This document shows, one piece after another, positions 1 through 12,332 of a stretch of 64,000 bases of DNA. Source of the DNA: Adineta ricciae (Eukaryota > Rotifera > Eurotatoria > Adinetida > Adinetidae); the NCBI GenBank assembly GCA_905250025.1, contig CAJNOJ010000046.1, positions 434,001 to 498,000 on the forward strand. The letters run 5' to 3'. Every line of letters starts with the position of its first letter. The stretch's first letter is position 1. The translations under genes were made by a program, and so were the position numbers. The notes under the pieces are model-generated. The model searched no databases. It worked only from the letters and a program-made list of their open reading frames with translations, and was not told the origin of the DNA.

Positions 1-395
1 CAATTCACAAAAAAGATCTTAAAACTAATCTGCCCGTCGATAACTTTCTCCGATGAGGTACATTCCATGAACAACGTGACTGACGAACATCTATTGGTAG
101 TTATTATCCACAGTGAATAAACGATTTATACTCAGATCTTTCCAATAATCTCGTTTTCGTTCTTTCTTATACTTTTAACTGGTATTTTGCAAGTAGATCA
201 ACTAATAATACTGTGATTATCGACACCAAATATTCTTTCATCGAATTGATATTACATTTTAGCATGCATTTCTTTCTTTTTTGTACATTTTTCGTTAGTG
301 TTTTACTTATTCCAACATACACAAATTAGTAATTCATGTCATTTTTTGTTTTATCTCAATTATATCTCTTGTGTTACTTGTGTTCTTTTTTTCAG

Positions 396-2651
396 ATGGA
401 TGAGAATGATATATTAATCGATTTAGAAACTTTCAATGATGCAATGGTACATTTCAAAGAAGCCGTCGACGGGAAAGGTAAAGAATTCTTTTGTTTATCG
501 TTCATTTTCCCATCGGTTTCATTCAGATTTGGAACGTATGCCAATCATTTTCAATCAATTGTTAACTATTCTCAAACATATCATTGAAACCTATCGATTA
601 ATTGATTCGATTGATGTTCTCGAGTATGCAACTAAACTAATCCATCTTTTACAAGGTAATATCAACGAATTTCTCGATAGTCCGATTGCCTTCTCTTTCT
701 TTTTCATAGAAATTCATTCGTCGAACAGTACAGATTATAATCCAGAACCGTTTTCTCAAGCTATCGATCAATTAGCCTTGTGTTTAAGTGCAAGGTAATG
801 ACGAAATCAAGAAGAGAATAAGAGAAACATCTTTGATTTTAGGATCACCAATCGTTTTATCCTTCCACCATCACCAGTTAACTCCGATGTCACTGAAACG
901 AATGATAAAAGTACGGATGCACCAAATCGAGAAAGTGATGTTTTACTTGATATTCTCATGAAACGAAACGATGGCGTCGACATTGCTCACGACCATGCAA
1001 AATATCTCTCCAAGTACATGTTTTCATTGGTACATTATGTGCAAGAGCGATCTGTTGAAGAACTTAATCATGTCGATCGGACAACAAAAATACTCAATCA
1101 CAGTTCATTATCATCATTTTTAACAACTTATCGATATTTACCTGGAGTCAATTTGATGTTGAAACAATTGAAGAAAGATAATGAGCATTATTCGCGAATT
1201 CAATCGACATGGATGGTTTTACAAACGCATGAATTCGTGGGAGTAAGGAAAAAATAGATTTAATTGTAGTAAAACTTACATTGTTTTCTAGAAACTTGAT
1301 TCTTGGCGAACATATCATGATAGTGTGAGAAAAACAGTGAAAATTCAGTGGGATAAATGCTATAAACGATGCGTAAGTTCTTTATTGTATAGAAATGATC
1401 GAAAATACAATTGTAATTTTTCAGCAACAAGCATCGCAAGCAGTTGAAGACGCTCGTTCAAATTCCAAATCAGTTATTCACCTTCCGACATCGTCGTCAT
1501 CATCATCAACATCGTCAGATCCGATCAATACTTCAGTTAATCTCTCTATTTCTCTACCACACACAGCATTGCAACGTACAGCATCATCTCCACCAACAAT
1601 TCACACATCCCCCACTCCATTAACACTGCCCACAACGAATGAAACAAATCTGCAAGCCATTGTGAATGATTTGGAATTGAAACAAAAAGAACTTCAATTG
1701 ACCAAACACGAAACACTAACAATGCTGAACAAACTGATTGCGAACACCGAGAATGTTATCACCGAATCGCTAAACACATACTTTCGTTTAACAGATTTTC
1801 TTAGCAATGTCTCATCAACATATGTTCCACGTTCGAAAGCTGACTTAATTTCGTCTTACAGCAGCTATATTCAATCACTTCCACCTTGTGCAACCCAAGA
1901 GGAAACCGTTTCGACGAAAGACAACTCAATCCGACAGATTCCGAATATCATTCAACTCTGCTGTCAGTGTATCGAACAACTCGAAGGACACAAAATCAAG
2001 GGAATCTATCGTTTATCAGGTGTGAAATCCAAAGTTGATTATCTCTGCCGACAGTTCGTTCAAGGTGTGGAATTACATGAATCAGATTTGATTAACAATT
2101 ACTCGGCCATCGTACTCGCAAATGCTGTTAAGAAATATCTGCGTGAATTACCTGTTCCATTACTATTAATTGTTGATTCATCCGACTCATCACATGCACT
2201 TCAGACTGAATTGATGCATATTGGAAAAGAAATCTGTGTTTCATCAAATCAAGTTTCTCCACGAATCAACGATCGTTTACGACAAATTCTCGAACAAAGA
2301 GTGTCTTGCCATGCACGACAAGCCCTATGTCATTTGCTTCAACATTTACATTTGATCTCCTTGAGCGAACAAGAAAATCAAATGTCTGCCGCTAACTTGG
2401 GCATTGTCTTTGGGCCGACGTTATTTAAATCTCAGCAACGGTAAAGAAAACCTTCCTGATACTATTTTTAGTTAAACTAACACTTTTCTTCTTTAGAACG
2501 GAAGACGATACTACGCTTTCGACGTTACTCGAAGCACCTTATCAAGCTAAACTAATCGAATATTTAATCGTTAATGTTAATGTAAGTTTAGTAGAGAGTC
2601 TTTCCAGTTGATTTGCTTTTTCTTTAGGATCTTTTCATCTCAGAGATCTAG
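396..2651 (+). CDS. F-BAR/RhoGAP protein, ARHGAP45/ARHGAP29/GMIP-like
   Basis: Rho GTPase-activating protein expected to bind membrane through an F-BAR coiled coil and switch off Rho-family GTPases. I read eight exons: 396-477, 527-655, 710-794, 843-1242, 1292-1372, 1425-2440, 2497-2581, 2628-2651, all with GT...AG ends and compatible phases. Exons 1-5 carry an F-BAR-like part (DGVDIAHDHAKYLSKYM, then KIQWDKCYKRC) resembling the ARHGAP45 family. Exon 6 holds a Ser/Thr-rich linker, a coiled coil and the RhoGAP domain with the arginine finger in GIYRLSG and the YLRELPVPLL segment. Vertebrate members place a C1 zinc finger between F-BAR and RhoGAP; no Cys/His cluster of that kind is visible here. 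The ATG at 396 follows TTTTTTTCAG directly, so either an upstream 5' exon or a trans-spliced leader is likely. The domain identity is secure; the exact orthologue within the family is less so. Confidence 0.85.
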
Positions 2652-4010
2652 TCATCTTGTCTAGTTAATCGACTCGACTTTTGTCAATGGTTTACTTGTC
2701 AAACTCTCAAATATATACAACAAAATCTGCGTGTTTTTGATGTCTTACATTCTATTTTAAATTCATTATCTATTTTATATTTATAACAGAAAAACGAATT
2801 ATGTAATTATATTGTATTTCTTTGATATTATATGTCTTCTTATTTTGACATGAATAAATACGAATGAAACAAATATATTAGATTAATAAACATTGATCAA
2901 TTCGTTCCAACAGACGATTCGAGTTCGTGTTTGCACTCACCGATTGACATCAGCCACCTTCTATATTTATCTATTTTCATTACGTCGAAGTAATTTGAGC
3001 GGATGTTTTGTGAATATCAGGAAATCCACTCTAACGACGTCTTAAGACCCATTTCGAGAGAATTATACAGAAATCTGATATGCAACGTAATCATGAATTG
3101 AGATTCTGCACCACTGTTTTAACTAGAGTGCTTCACAAACTAAATGAGTTCTATTACTAACATCTACATAATGGACTTTTGTTTGAAATGCGTTTTTAAC
3201 TATTAATATTCGAAGAGTGTAAACTCCGTAAATGTGACTTTCTCTTGCGTAGAACAAAAGTAGGCGTTTTGTTTATTAATAAAACAATAAAATAGATTTT
3301 TGAGAGCGGATGTTGTTGAATTTCACTGGAAAATGACTCTTACTGATACCAGCGAAAACATTTGTTCTCCTGACTTTGATACCCAATGCTTTGATTAGCA
3401 GAATTTCCTTTGTACTTGTTGAGTGAGATGAGCATTGCCTGATCGAGAGTGAAATAGGATATCTGTTCAACAGTCTATTATTAGTAAATGGCATTGAAAT
3501 CTCAAGGTGAGAGTCTGTCTTCTTCAAATGTAAATAAATCTTTCTATCCATGAATAGGAACGATGCTTTTTTCCTTTAAATGAGTTGCAAATTGATTTTT
3601 GACTCTTTTCTCAAAGTCTTTATTGACACTTAGATAGTCATACAACATGACAACAAAAAAAAAGAAAAACTTTCGAACTCACCGGCCAATCGCATATATT
3701 AGTTTCTGTCTCCATGCACACTAACAACAGTAAGCAAAATAAAAGCAGCGGAACAAAAAAGCTCATCTAAGTTAAGAAAAAAACGACACGGGAAAACGAA
3801 GACATTTTTCACAATGTGAATCTTTCAACACAGGATCACGTCTTTGCACACGCACACAAAAAAAAATAGATCTCGGTGACCAGCACCGAAAATCTATATA
3901 AAAACACAAAGCACACCAAGAAGAAGAAGACAGAGATAATGAATTAATAAAATGTTTTCACGCGATCCTTAAAATGTTCTTCATACATTGCTTTCCGAAT
4001 TAAACAGAAT
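2652..4010. other. Intergenic, convergent gene ends
   Basis: About 1.35 kb between the end of the RhoGAP gene and the end of the bHLH-PAS gene. It holds the 3' UTRs, with AATAAA-type signals near 2850. A 91-codon minus-strand ORF (3276-3551) has no recognisable domain and I do not support it as a gene. Confidence 0.5.
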
Positions 4011-6993
4011 TACATAACAGATAAATAGCGTTTTCTAGATCATCGGCAGAACTGTCGTCGTTGCAGATGCTGTCGATGTATTTGCCTGGCCAGTATTGAG
4101 AGTCTGTGGTTGAATATTCGCCGTAAGCGGTATTGAATAATTCATTCCCAGATTCGTCATCGACATTGATCGGTGCAACGGCGTTTGAGAGGATATCATT
4201 GAATGGTGAGTACTGTTGGCGGTGGAGGGTATCATACTGGGCGGTCCCATCGAATATGAGTTCAGCCACATTGGTGAATGTCGGACTATGGGCCATGATT
4301 GTGTCTTTGCTCGTTTGCGATACTGATGATGAAACTAAAAGAGATTGAAAAATAAAATCTATCGTCAGAATATGCTTGCAAGGAGACACGAACACGGCGC
4401 ACCGAAATTTACTTGTTCAGCTTTAGTTGTGTTAGTATTTGCTTCACCTGCTGACTGCACATATTTCAGATATTCGCCTCGTTGTGATGGACTATCAAAG
4501 AAAAAAAGAGAAATAGGTCTTCAATCTCTTAGTTTCTCTCTACATACTTGACAAGTTGAGCAATGATGGCGAATTTCACCGGTTTTCGACGCTCACGAAT
4601 AGGTCTTATTTGACACAAGAATGTCAAACGACCTTCACCATTGTTAGTATACATATCGAACACATCGCACACGCTGATTGGCGATTGTTGTTGGTTCGGT
4701 TCATGTTCGACTACAGCATGAAAGAAAAAGCAATAAAAAAAAACATTGATAGATTAGTTAACATTACAGTGTTTTTTACGAATAGCTTCGAATTTATCCA
4801 TATCGGATGTTGGTAAATACCGTCCGATCCAATTACCGAACATGTCTTTGTTCGAATACCCGAGGATAGTATGGGCACTGCAAAGATGAACATGAGATGT
4901 TTACAATATCTGTTAAACTTGAAAACATACTTTGATGAAATATTCTGAACGGTCATATCCTCGTTCAGCATAATTTTCATTAGCGAATTCGAAGTGTTCA
5001 TTGATGTTGTTTGCGATGAACTCGAGCGATTTACTGTTGCAGAGATTAGCGCTTCGCAGCGCGCAATGAACAATCGTTCATTTGATGTTGAAGATGATGA
5101 ATCCTGGCATGTATAAAAGTGGCCTGCCATCGCTATTGTCTACGAAGAGAACAAATCTATCATCTATGCCTTGAGATATGCAAGATCTATTTACCTTCAC
5201 ATCTTCATTGATCCTGCTTGGTCGTTTACCTTTAGGCAAACGAAGAGTACACACCATACGATGTTCCTGTTGATTCGAATCAGCCGAAGAAGCGAGAATT
5301 GAATGTAAGCGTTCGCTATCTGCTTGATCGAGGCTCTCAAAGATATTCACACATTGTGTATATAAAGATCGCTAAAGAAAAACTTGTATTTTTGATTTTG
5401 GTTGCACAATCAAACGCTTATTTACCATCGATTTTTCTAAATGATGTTCAGCTTCATCGCTCATGGCAATAACACGACCGTCAAGGCGGAGGACGAGAAT
5501 GAACTCGCCAGTATTCGACTAAATAATTCAAATAAAACATAGATTCGAAAGAAAGAAATGTATTTTTTTCTTACATGAACTTGAATATCTCTTGCGAGAT
5601 TCGATTCATCTAAAAGAATGAAATTGAATCGTCTTTCAAATCGTATAAATCTACATCTGCACACTTACGAAAGTATTTCGAACCATTCAAATATTTCTTT
5701 TTATTTAGCCGTGCAAGAACTAATGCCAAGATTTCATTTTTATTTTTCCTTCCACCTGAACGAGCTGTTTCAAATTGACCACGTCGTGATATAAACGTTA
5801 GCTTGTAAAGTTCTTCGACGATCTTATTGATCTTCTGACTATGTTTGTTTTTTGTCTAAATTAATTAATAAAAAAGTTAGAATCTATTCAATAACTTCAA
5901 GCTATTATAATAAAACCAGAACGTTGATATCAATGTCTGGAGTACTTCATCAAAACAAAACATTTTTATTAGATTTTTCTACTGATAGTCTGGAAAACTG
6001 TAGTTCGTATCGATGAAGTGTGTCTAACGCCGGCCATATGGTTTTATTTATTTGTAAACTTGTTATTCAATCATCTGCCTTCTGCTGTATGCAATAGAAC
6101 TATTTCCGACTGGCTGTTTCCTTTATAGAAAATGAAAATTGTTGTCGTCATTGTAAGAAACAGTTTATACGAGTTGATTTCACGCTTGGCGTGTGCCTGT
6201 ATATTCTCCCCCCTGAAGATTTACTGGCAGGGAACATTTTTAAAAGGCATCTGTGATATTTATTGAATTCATTATTCTCTAAAAGCAGCAAGTAACTATG
6301 GCGAACGATGATGTTCTTTCTGTTCGTTCTTTTCATGCGACACAAGCTATTGAATAATAACAACAAAAACCTATCGAGACTATATAGAGGAACTACTTTT
6401 GAATAAGTGGTAGACAGAAAAAGAAAATATGGACTCAACAGAATTGTTTTTACCTGGCTGCTCGATTTATTTTTGTTGTGTTGACATAGTAACCATTTCG
6501 AAAACTTTCATCTCGTGATGACATATTAATGCAAAGAAAAACACGGAGTATTGTCTGAGTCATCGAAAAATAAAGATTGGAAAAAACCAAGTTAAAAGAC
6601 AAATTCTACACCTATTTTCGGATCGATGACTCATCATAAATTTACCTGAGAATTTTCAAATCGAATTTCTCTTTCTACACTAATTATACAGAAACGACAC
6701 TAGATGATTCAAATCGTTCTTTTTTATCGAAATAGAATACATAATTAAAACGAACGCGCAGTCATTCGTAGCGTCTTCTTAGTACAGACTTCACCGGTCG
6801 AAAAAGTTCGTTGAGTACAAATGTGAACAAGTATCTCATATTTAGTTTTCAAATCTTTTTCATTAATAAATGTATATGTCACTTGTCTTACCTGCGTTGT
6901 CTCTGTCTCTTCTTGTTGATAGTACGAATTTGTAAACAAACCCACCAGACCAGCCGTTGGATTTGTTGTTTGTTGGATATTTCCTTCATACAT
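4000..6993 (-). CDS. bHLH-PAS transcription factor, NPAS4/dysfusion-like
   Basis: Predicted nuclear bHLH-PAS protein. Exon 1 (6993-6892) encodes a Gln/Thr-rich N-terminus. A roughly 1-kb intron follows, unusually long here. Then come a helix-loop-helix stretch (about 5857-5670), PAS-A (FILVLRLDGRVIAMSDEAE, about 5525-5340), a PAS-A tail (GKRPSRINEDVK then MAGHFYTCQ) as in NPAS4, and PAS-B (ILGYSNKDMFGNWIGRYLP, about 4870-4790; then RLTFLCQIRPIRERRKPVKF). The last exon is acidic and Gln/Asp-rich, ending DDLENAIYLLCNSV, plausibly an activation domain. I chose its frame by splice phase (AEQ|VSSSV); another frame is also open for 78 codons. The basic region (TKNKHSQKINKIVEEL) lacks the paired arginines normal for DNA contact. 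The PAS order and motifs resemble NPAS4 and insect dysfusion more than CLOCK, BMAL or AhR, but this rests on memory of the family. Confidence 0.7.
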
Positions 6994-8234
6994 TTTTGTT
7001 CAATTGGGTTGATATCGCCCGCGATTAACCGTTTTGGAGAATATTGGTGCCGACCCGCAGCTGTATAGAAACACCCTCTGCCGATTTCGCTCGATCAAGA
7101 ATGCAGCGTCTCGCCAGCACATCTTTCTCTTTTATAGGTTCTCTTTTCCTCTCTCGTTTTTTCTCTTTCTCTTTATTTTTTTAGGTTTCATACATATAAT
7201 ATTTTCTCTTTAGGAGGTTACGTTTGCTGTTCTTGAGAACAGGTAAAATTGTAAGAGAACGACAAACAGCGAAAGTTATGTGTACCAACAGTGTCTGCAT
7301 AAGTTTTTCTCTCATATTATTACTTCATTTATCTCTACAATTTCAAAGCAGCTATGAAGCAATAAGAGAAAAGGGAAAAGGCGGAAAGAGGGAGAGAAAG
7401 GAGGGGTATTTATTTGATAAAATTATATTCTTTCGGCCAGCCTACGTTTTTTTTTGTTTGACCTTGACAAAATAGTGTGCGTCCAAATATATGATTTGCT
7501 GTACAAGCATAACACATGACTGAAAAGGGAAGAAAAACATTCGACGATGACGACAAAATTGCTTTTTACGCAATTACACGAACCATACAAATAATAAATT
7601 GCAATATGTATCCATAAGTTGAAAGTTCAGAGCATAGGTAAGCCATGTTTGATGATCAACAATCAGACAGATTATATCAAATAGTATTATTGACATGCTA
7701 TTTGATCCCGAAAGTACAACAAAGAACGTGTTCAAGTACAACGTCCTACGCACATGAGACATGCCAGTTATTAGAGCAAGATCAATTAACCAAGCACGTA
7801 ATTGAAAATCCTTAGTTCAGAAGTTATTCAAACATATCATTTGTTCGAAAGTAAATAACAGATAAGAAGATATTGTAGACACCTACATCCTTCTCAGTCG
7901 TTTTATGATCTTCGTCTTAACGACTAATCACAGGAAAGAAAATCATGTGGAAATTCAAGACGAAACAGTTATAAAATAGCAAATATGACATAAAAATATT
8001 ACTATTGAGAACTTTTTAGAAGAATATGATGAAAGATTAAAGTGGTCATCATCATCTTGTGAATTATCGACACGGGAGAACTCTATAAGATGTCGCACTT
8101 TGAATAGAATTTTGTTTATAGTGTTACATAGCAACGCATTGTGTTATTGATGGAGAAAGCACCCGTCATATGCATGTTTCGTGAAATAACTTGTTAAATT
8201 GAAATTCTTTTTCTGTGTTGTTGTTCGTATATAG
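6994..8234. other. Divergent intergenic region, bHLH-PAS / FAM228-like
   Basis: About 1.24 kb between two divergently transcribed genes, presumably carrying both promoters. It has pyrimidine-rich runs around 7120-7215. I support no gene in it. The ORFs at 7224-7475 and 7574-7762 look like chance reading frames. An X-box-like site at 8123-8135 is listed separately. Confidence 0.5.
8123..8135. promoter_or_regulatory. X-box-like RFX site upstream of the FAM228-like gene
   Basis: GTTACATAGCAAC fits the inverted half-site form of the X-box bound by RFX factors, which drive ciliary genes in animals. It lies about 100 bp upstream of the ATG at 8235. Similar sites occur in the 57-kb ciliary promoter. 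The match is by eye. Confidence 0.4.
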
Positions 8235-9799
8235 ATGCCGTCTTTATATCAACCACGACGAGGTGGTTTGATTGAGATTGTCTCAGAACAAGCGGCGTCG
8301 GATGTAGCTGTTGATCTAGACAAAGGTGATGGTGCGACCGAAGATAAACAATTGGAGGAGAAGTTTATAAATAATTATATTCAACATAATGTAAAACGAA
8401 TTCAAGTAGAAACGTTTCTTCGAATCCTTTCATAGAGCAGAGAGAAATAGTTAATTCTTTAGAGTGCATCGTTAAGTCTAAGGACCGCATCGTCACCTGC
8501 ATCTTGTCAAGGTGATTCTAATGAACAACAAGAATCAACGCGACCTTTATCACGTCGTGCGAGTGCTCGTCGACTGTTTGAAATTAATGAATGGGATGAA
8601 CAGCAACGAAGATTGAAGCAAAAACTTCGACCAGTAAAACATCCGATCGATCAGTTTCATATTCAAAGTACTTTTGTGTATTTCAGCGTGAATCGAACAC
8701 CAGTTCTTCGTATAATGAGATCAAAACAGCAACGAAAGACTTACTTCAAGTAAGTAGGAAAAAATTCAACGGAAAGAAATACGTTCGTTTTGTTTAGGAT
8801 TACGATCAACTAATGAATAAATACGATTTTGAAGAAAGTCGTCGTCGAGAATTTATCTATCGAAATTATTGCTGTCATGTTCGTGAACCGTTTTCAGTGG
8901 CTAAAGCTAAACAATGTGAACGACTGGAAAAAACACGTACTAATCGGAATCGCTTCAATACTCAACAGTACAATAAATTTCTTGAATTTGTTAATAAACA
9001 TGTAAGTATAACGTCGGCGGGTCATGTTTTCTGACACAATGTCTAGTTAAAAAAAGAAAGTAAACCAGTGACATGTTACATTCATAACAATTTGTAAACA
9101 ATTGGTAAAAATAGGTCGTTTCCAAAGTTATGAACAATTAAAAATAGCAAGAAGACGGTTTTTTAAATGGCAATCGTTTGTATAACTTTCGTTTTTAGAA
9201 ATTTATTACTCGAGATGATTACGATAAACACGAATACGATGCTTTTGCTCGTTATGAAGATAAACCCGATGAAGTAAGACACGAACGCCATACACGGGTC
9301 GTTTCTTTTTCACTGCATGCTTTGTATTCAAGATCCAAACACGATTTCTGACCGATCCAACCCTTCTTCCCTATCGTAAATGGATGAACGAACGTCGCAC
9401 ACTATCGTCCTTAGGATGTCGAACTCCAGCACAGAAAAACGAAGATCCTAATCGCATCGTATTCGACAAAGATTTTCGTTCACATCACCGCGCGACGACC
9501 GCACCACCTCATTTCGACGGGCATGAATCACAAAATACGCACACCTGGAAGTTGCATGATCAATCAGTTATCGATTCACCAGTGAGACGTTTAGCAAGGT
9601 GATTCTTTCGTATGAGAGATGTTTTCACTTGATAATCGTTGATTTGCATTTCAGTGCTAAATGTTATTATATTGTACAACAATCAGAAAACTCAATCAAT
9701 TGTGATCCAATTGATCCATCACTTTCATACTTACGACAACGATCAGCTTCATCATCATCGATTCTTCCACTACAGAATTGTACACCAGTGTCGAGTTAA
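8235..9799 (+). CDS. FAM228-like protein
   Basis: Protein of about 350 residues in seven exons separated by introns of 50-180 nt. It opens MPSLYQPRRGGLIEIVSEQ. A Ser-rich stretch and a charged helix (EWDEQQRRLKQKLRP) follow. The conserved part reads FEESRRREFIYRNYCCHV, then FLEFVNKH, then DDYDKHEYDAFARYEDKP and DPTLLPYRKWMNERRTL. The spacing of the R-rich helix, the NKK/NKH motif, the DYDxxEYD motif and the following basic helix matches vertebrate FAM228A/B, whose molecular role is unknown. Splice phases close without gaps through to the stop after QNCTPVSS. The ATG follows CGTATATAG, a 3' splice-site-like sequence. A ciliary or testis role is only inferred, from an X-box-like site upstream. 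Confidence 0.6.
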
Positions 9800-10416
9800 T
9801 TTAACGTTTCTTTTTATAGAATCTTGTTCATAATTTTTTATACTAAAACTATATATTCTTACGAATGATATCAATCAGAATAAAAATCATTCCGAATAAT
9901 ACAAAATCGAGATAAACACTTTAATGAATACCATCAAATAAATATGCACAAAGACGTAAGAGTATAAGAGATATAAGAGTTCTCAAAGAATATAGTATAA
10001 TTCTGTAGTATTAGTATTGATTAGTCTTGAGAGAAGACCAATCGGTATAGAATAAACAAGAATTCCCAATACGTCAGCTAATAGATCGAATGTCGAAATA
10101 TTCTCATTCTCGTCACACAGTTGTTTACGGTGATTTTTACATGTAAATATTGCTGATAACATGTCGATTTCGATCAAGTCTTCTATTTCACATGTGTGCT
10201 TGTTACACGACTAATGAATTTATCGTGGTCTGTTCATTGGGAAGTATGCAATGTTAAATAAAAACAATCGAACGCATGAGAACAATGGTAGATTGTAACA
10301 GCTTACGAGAAAAGAAAAGAGCAAAAAGAAAAAAACGCTCGTTATGATGCTCAATATATAAAGTAGAGAACTGATTGGAAGTCTATTCGAATTCACATTT
10401 TAGATATGTCAAACAG
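9800..10416. other. Intergenic
   Basis: About 0.6 kb between two plus-strand genes. It is AT-rich, with likely polyadenylation signals (AATAAA-like near 9890 and 9935). No gene or repeat supported. Confidence 0.4.
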
Positions 10417-11801
10417 ATGCTTTACATAACAAATGAGATTCTGGTAAGTACAGAACGGATTGAATTTCATCAAATTTGTATTAGAGACAGAAGGGCGTTA
10501 CCGGAAGATGGGAGAAGAGGTATGATTAGCTGTACTCGAAATGGCATATGAAACAGAAATCGACAGAAGTTTTTAGCATAAAAACGTCTTTTGATCATTC
10601 GTTAATTCAAATTTTTTTCTAGTCGATGGACAATATTTGTGTACATTCTAATTGTTTTGTTCGTCATACAGTGCGCATATCTAGTTTACAAAACCATTGA
10701 TCATGCTATTTATCAACCAAAACTACTTGGTAGTTACTGTTTTGTTCGATCATCACTTCGAGATTATATGCAGAATCATTTTATCAACGATTCGATTTAT
10801 ATTTCATTATGCTCATTTACTAATATCGATGCATGTCAACACATTCACAATCAAACTTTCCTGTTTCGTCTTCACTGGTTTCCCGGCCTTACTTCAGAGC
10901 TGAACAATCTCGTTCGAGCATTCACCTATGCAATACACACCCGACGAAAGTTTCTTGTCGATGATCAGTATTGGAACTATGGTTCATTCGCATCATTTTT
11001 CAACGTCACAAAAGGTCATTTTTCACCATGGTTGCCAGCATCATCATATTGTTCACAGCGACAATTTATCCATCTTATTAACTATCAAGAAAATGGGACT
11101 AAAAATGTTCCTGCACATTTGACAACAAGCCGCAGTTCCGACGGCGGCTTTACTTATCTATCGCGTCTAATGGCATTACACGAGCGTGGTAATGATACAA
11201 TAGCGGTACGACGACTTGTTGTTGATTATCTATGGGAATCATTGAACAATGAAACAAGATGCTTCATTGATCGACATTTGAGCGCGATGCAGATTGATAC
11301 AATCTCATATGGAATGCACATTCGCAGAGGTGACAAAGCAACTGAAGCAAAACTATTTGCAGCAAGTGACTACGTCGCTGGAGTCGAATTTTTCATGAAA
11401 CAACAATCACAGACAAGTAACGTAGTCATCTTTTATTTTCGTGAATGAAAATTCTGTTAATGATGTTAATTTGCATAGATTCCAAAATTCGTATCTTTGT
11501 TGCAAGTGATCAATCGAATGTGATTGATGAGTTGAGAAAGCTGAAACCAAATTGGGAATTTGTACAGTTACCTGAACAAAAGAAAGGTTCATCTGGTCAC
11601 GATCAAACATCGTTCAATCGTTTACCTGAGCATATTAAAATTGAAGCAGGTCGCGAAATGCTAACAGAATTGAAGATATTATCGCGTGTGAAGTATGTTG
11701 TATGTACATTCTCTTCAAATGTTTGCCGATTTTTGCAAGTATTGCGAAAGCAAGATGTCGAAACAGTGCTATCTTTGGACGTTCAATGGTATCCACAATG
11801 A
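10417..11801 (+). CDS. FUT8-like (GT23-type) fucosyltransferase, type II membrane protein
   Basis: Predicted Golgi-type fucosyltransferase using GDP-fucose. I start at the ATG at 10417 (MLYITNEIL), joined through a short exon (about 10487-10522) to the main exon at 10623 by consistent phases. The ORF that begins at 10639 starts on GTG and is not the true start. The protein has a short cytosolic tail and one membrane anchor (IFVYILIVLFVIQCAYLVY), then a lumenal region with N-glycosylation sequons. Diagnostic motifs are YGMHIRRGDKATEA, matching the HxRRxDK nucleotide-sugar motif of FUT8/NodZ-like enzymes, and VVCTFSSNVCR near the end, matching the FUT8 CTFSSQVCR segment. A small intron (about 11416-11479) is removed in phase. 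Vertebrate FUT8 also has a coiled-coil stem and an SH3 domain; neither is obvious here. Confidence 0.75.
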
Positions 11802-11849
11802 TTTTTTGTTCAGCTTAGTAAAATGAATTGTTTCAGGAGAAAAATAAGA

Positions 11850-11857
11850 ATAACCTC
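11850..11857. repeat. Target-site duplication, left copy
   Basis: ATAACCTC, identical to 12333-12340 on the other side of the hAT-like element. Confidence 0.85.
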
Positions 11858-12332
11858 TAGAGATGTAAGCCGATGACCCAGTCAGCGGCGGCGGCTCAAA
11901 ATATTTAATTTTTTTTCTATTTCGGCGGCGGCTAATTCAAAACCTTTTTGCTTCCGGCGGCGGCGGCTGAAAATTTTTAAAAACTATGATTGTCACGGCG
12001 GCGGCGGCTAGAAATTTCGAAAGATTTTTTCAAAAATTTTTCTAATTTCTTGAGACTTTTGATCGAAAACAACGAATAAAGAATTATACAAAGCGTTACA
12101 GTGAGAAACTAGACTCGAACAACCGAAAAAGTCGTTTTCAGAACTAGAATTATGTAAAAATTTAATATTTTTATCTCTCACACGGCGGCGGCGGCTCGAA
12201 ATTTTAAATTTTTTATGACCTGTCGGCGGCGGTGGCTCCAAACCTTCTCCTGTTCAGCGGCGGCGGCTTGAAAAGTTTTGAAATTCTAGTCTTCACGGCG
12301 GCGGCGGCTGAGCCGCTCGGCTTACACCTCTA
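11858..12332. mobile_element. hAT-like non-autonomous DNA transposon (MITE), 475 bp
   Basis: The ends are imperfect inverted repeats: left TAGAGATGTAAGCCGA, right (reverse complement) TAGAGGTGTAAGCCGA, 15 of 16 identical. They are flanked by a perfect 8-bp direct repeat, ATAACCTC, at 11850-11857 and 12333-12340, as expected for hAT insertion. Inside are two groups of four CGG-rich blocks, all in the same orientation: 11886, 11923, 11955 and 11996, then 12183, 12224, 12258 and 12296. Spacing is 32-41 bp, each block reads (CGG)3-4CT, and AT-rich spacers lie between. A core of about 170 bp separates the groups. No transposase is encoded; the 77-codon minus ORF inside looks fortuitous. Short size, intact ends and perfect duplication suggest a fairly recent insertion mobilised in trans. 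Confidence 0.85.

Noticed and set aside
4035..4271. Second open frame (78 codons) inside the last bHLH-PAS exon
   Set aside because: Splice phase from the preceding exon selects the other frame; dual coding cannot be supported without data.
10639..11448. ORF starting at 10639 taken as the fucosyltransferase start
   Set aside because: Its first codon is GTG inside a continuous exon; the reading frame continues upstream to a splice site and an ATG at 10417 gives a consistent spliced start.
12008..12241. 77-codon minus-strand ORF inside the hAT-like element as a transposase
   Set aside because: Too short, spans the CGG blocks, and has no hAT dimerisation or BED motifs.
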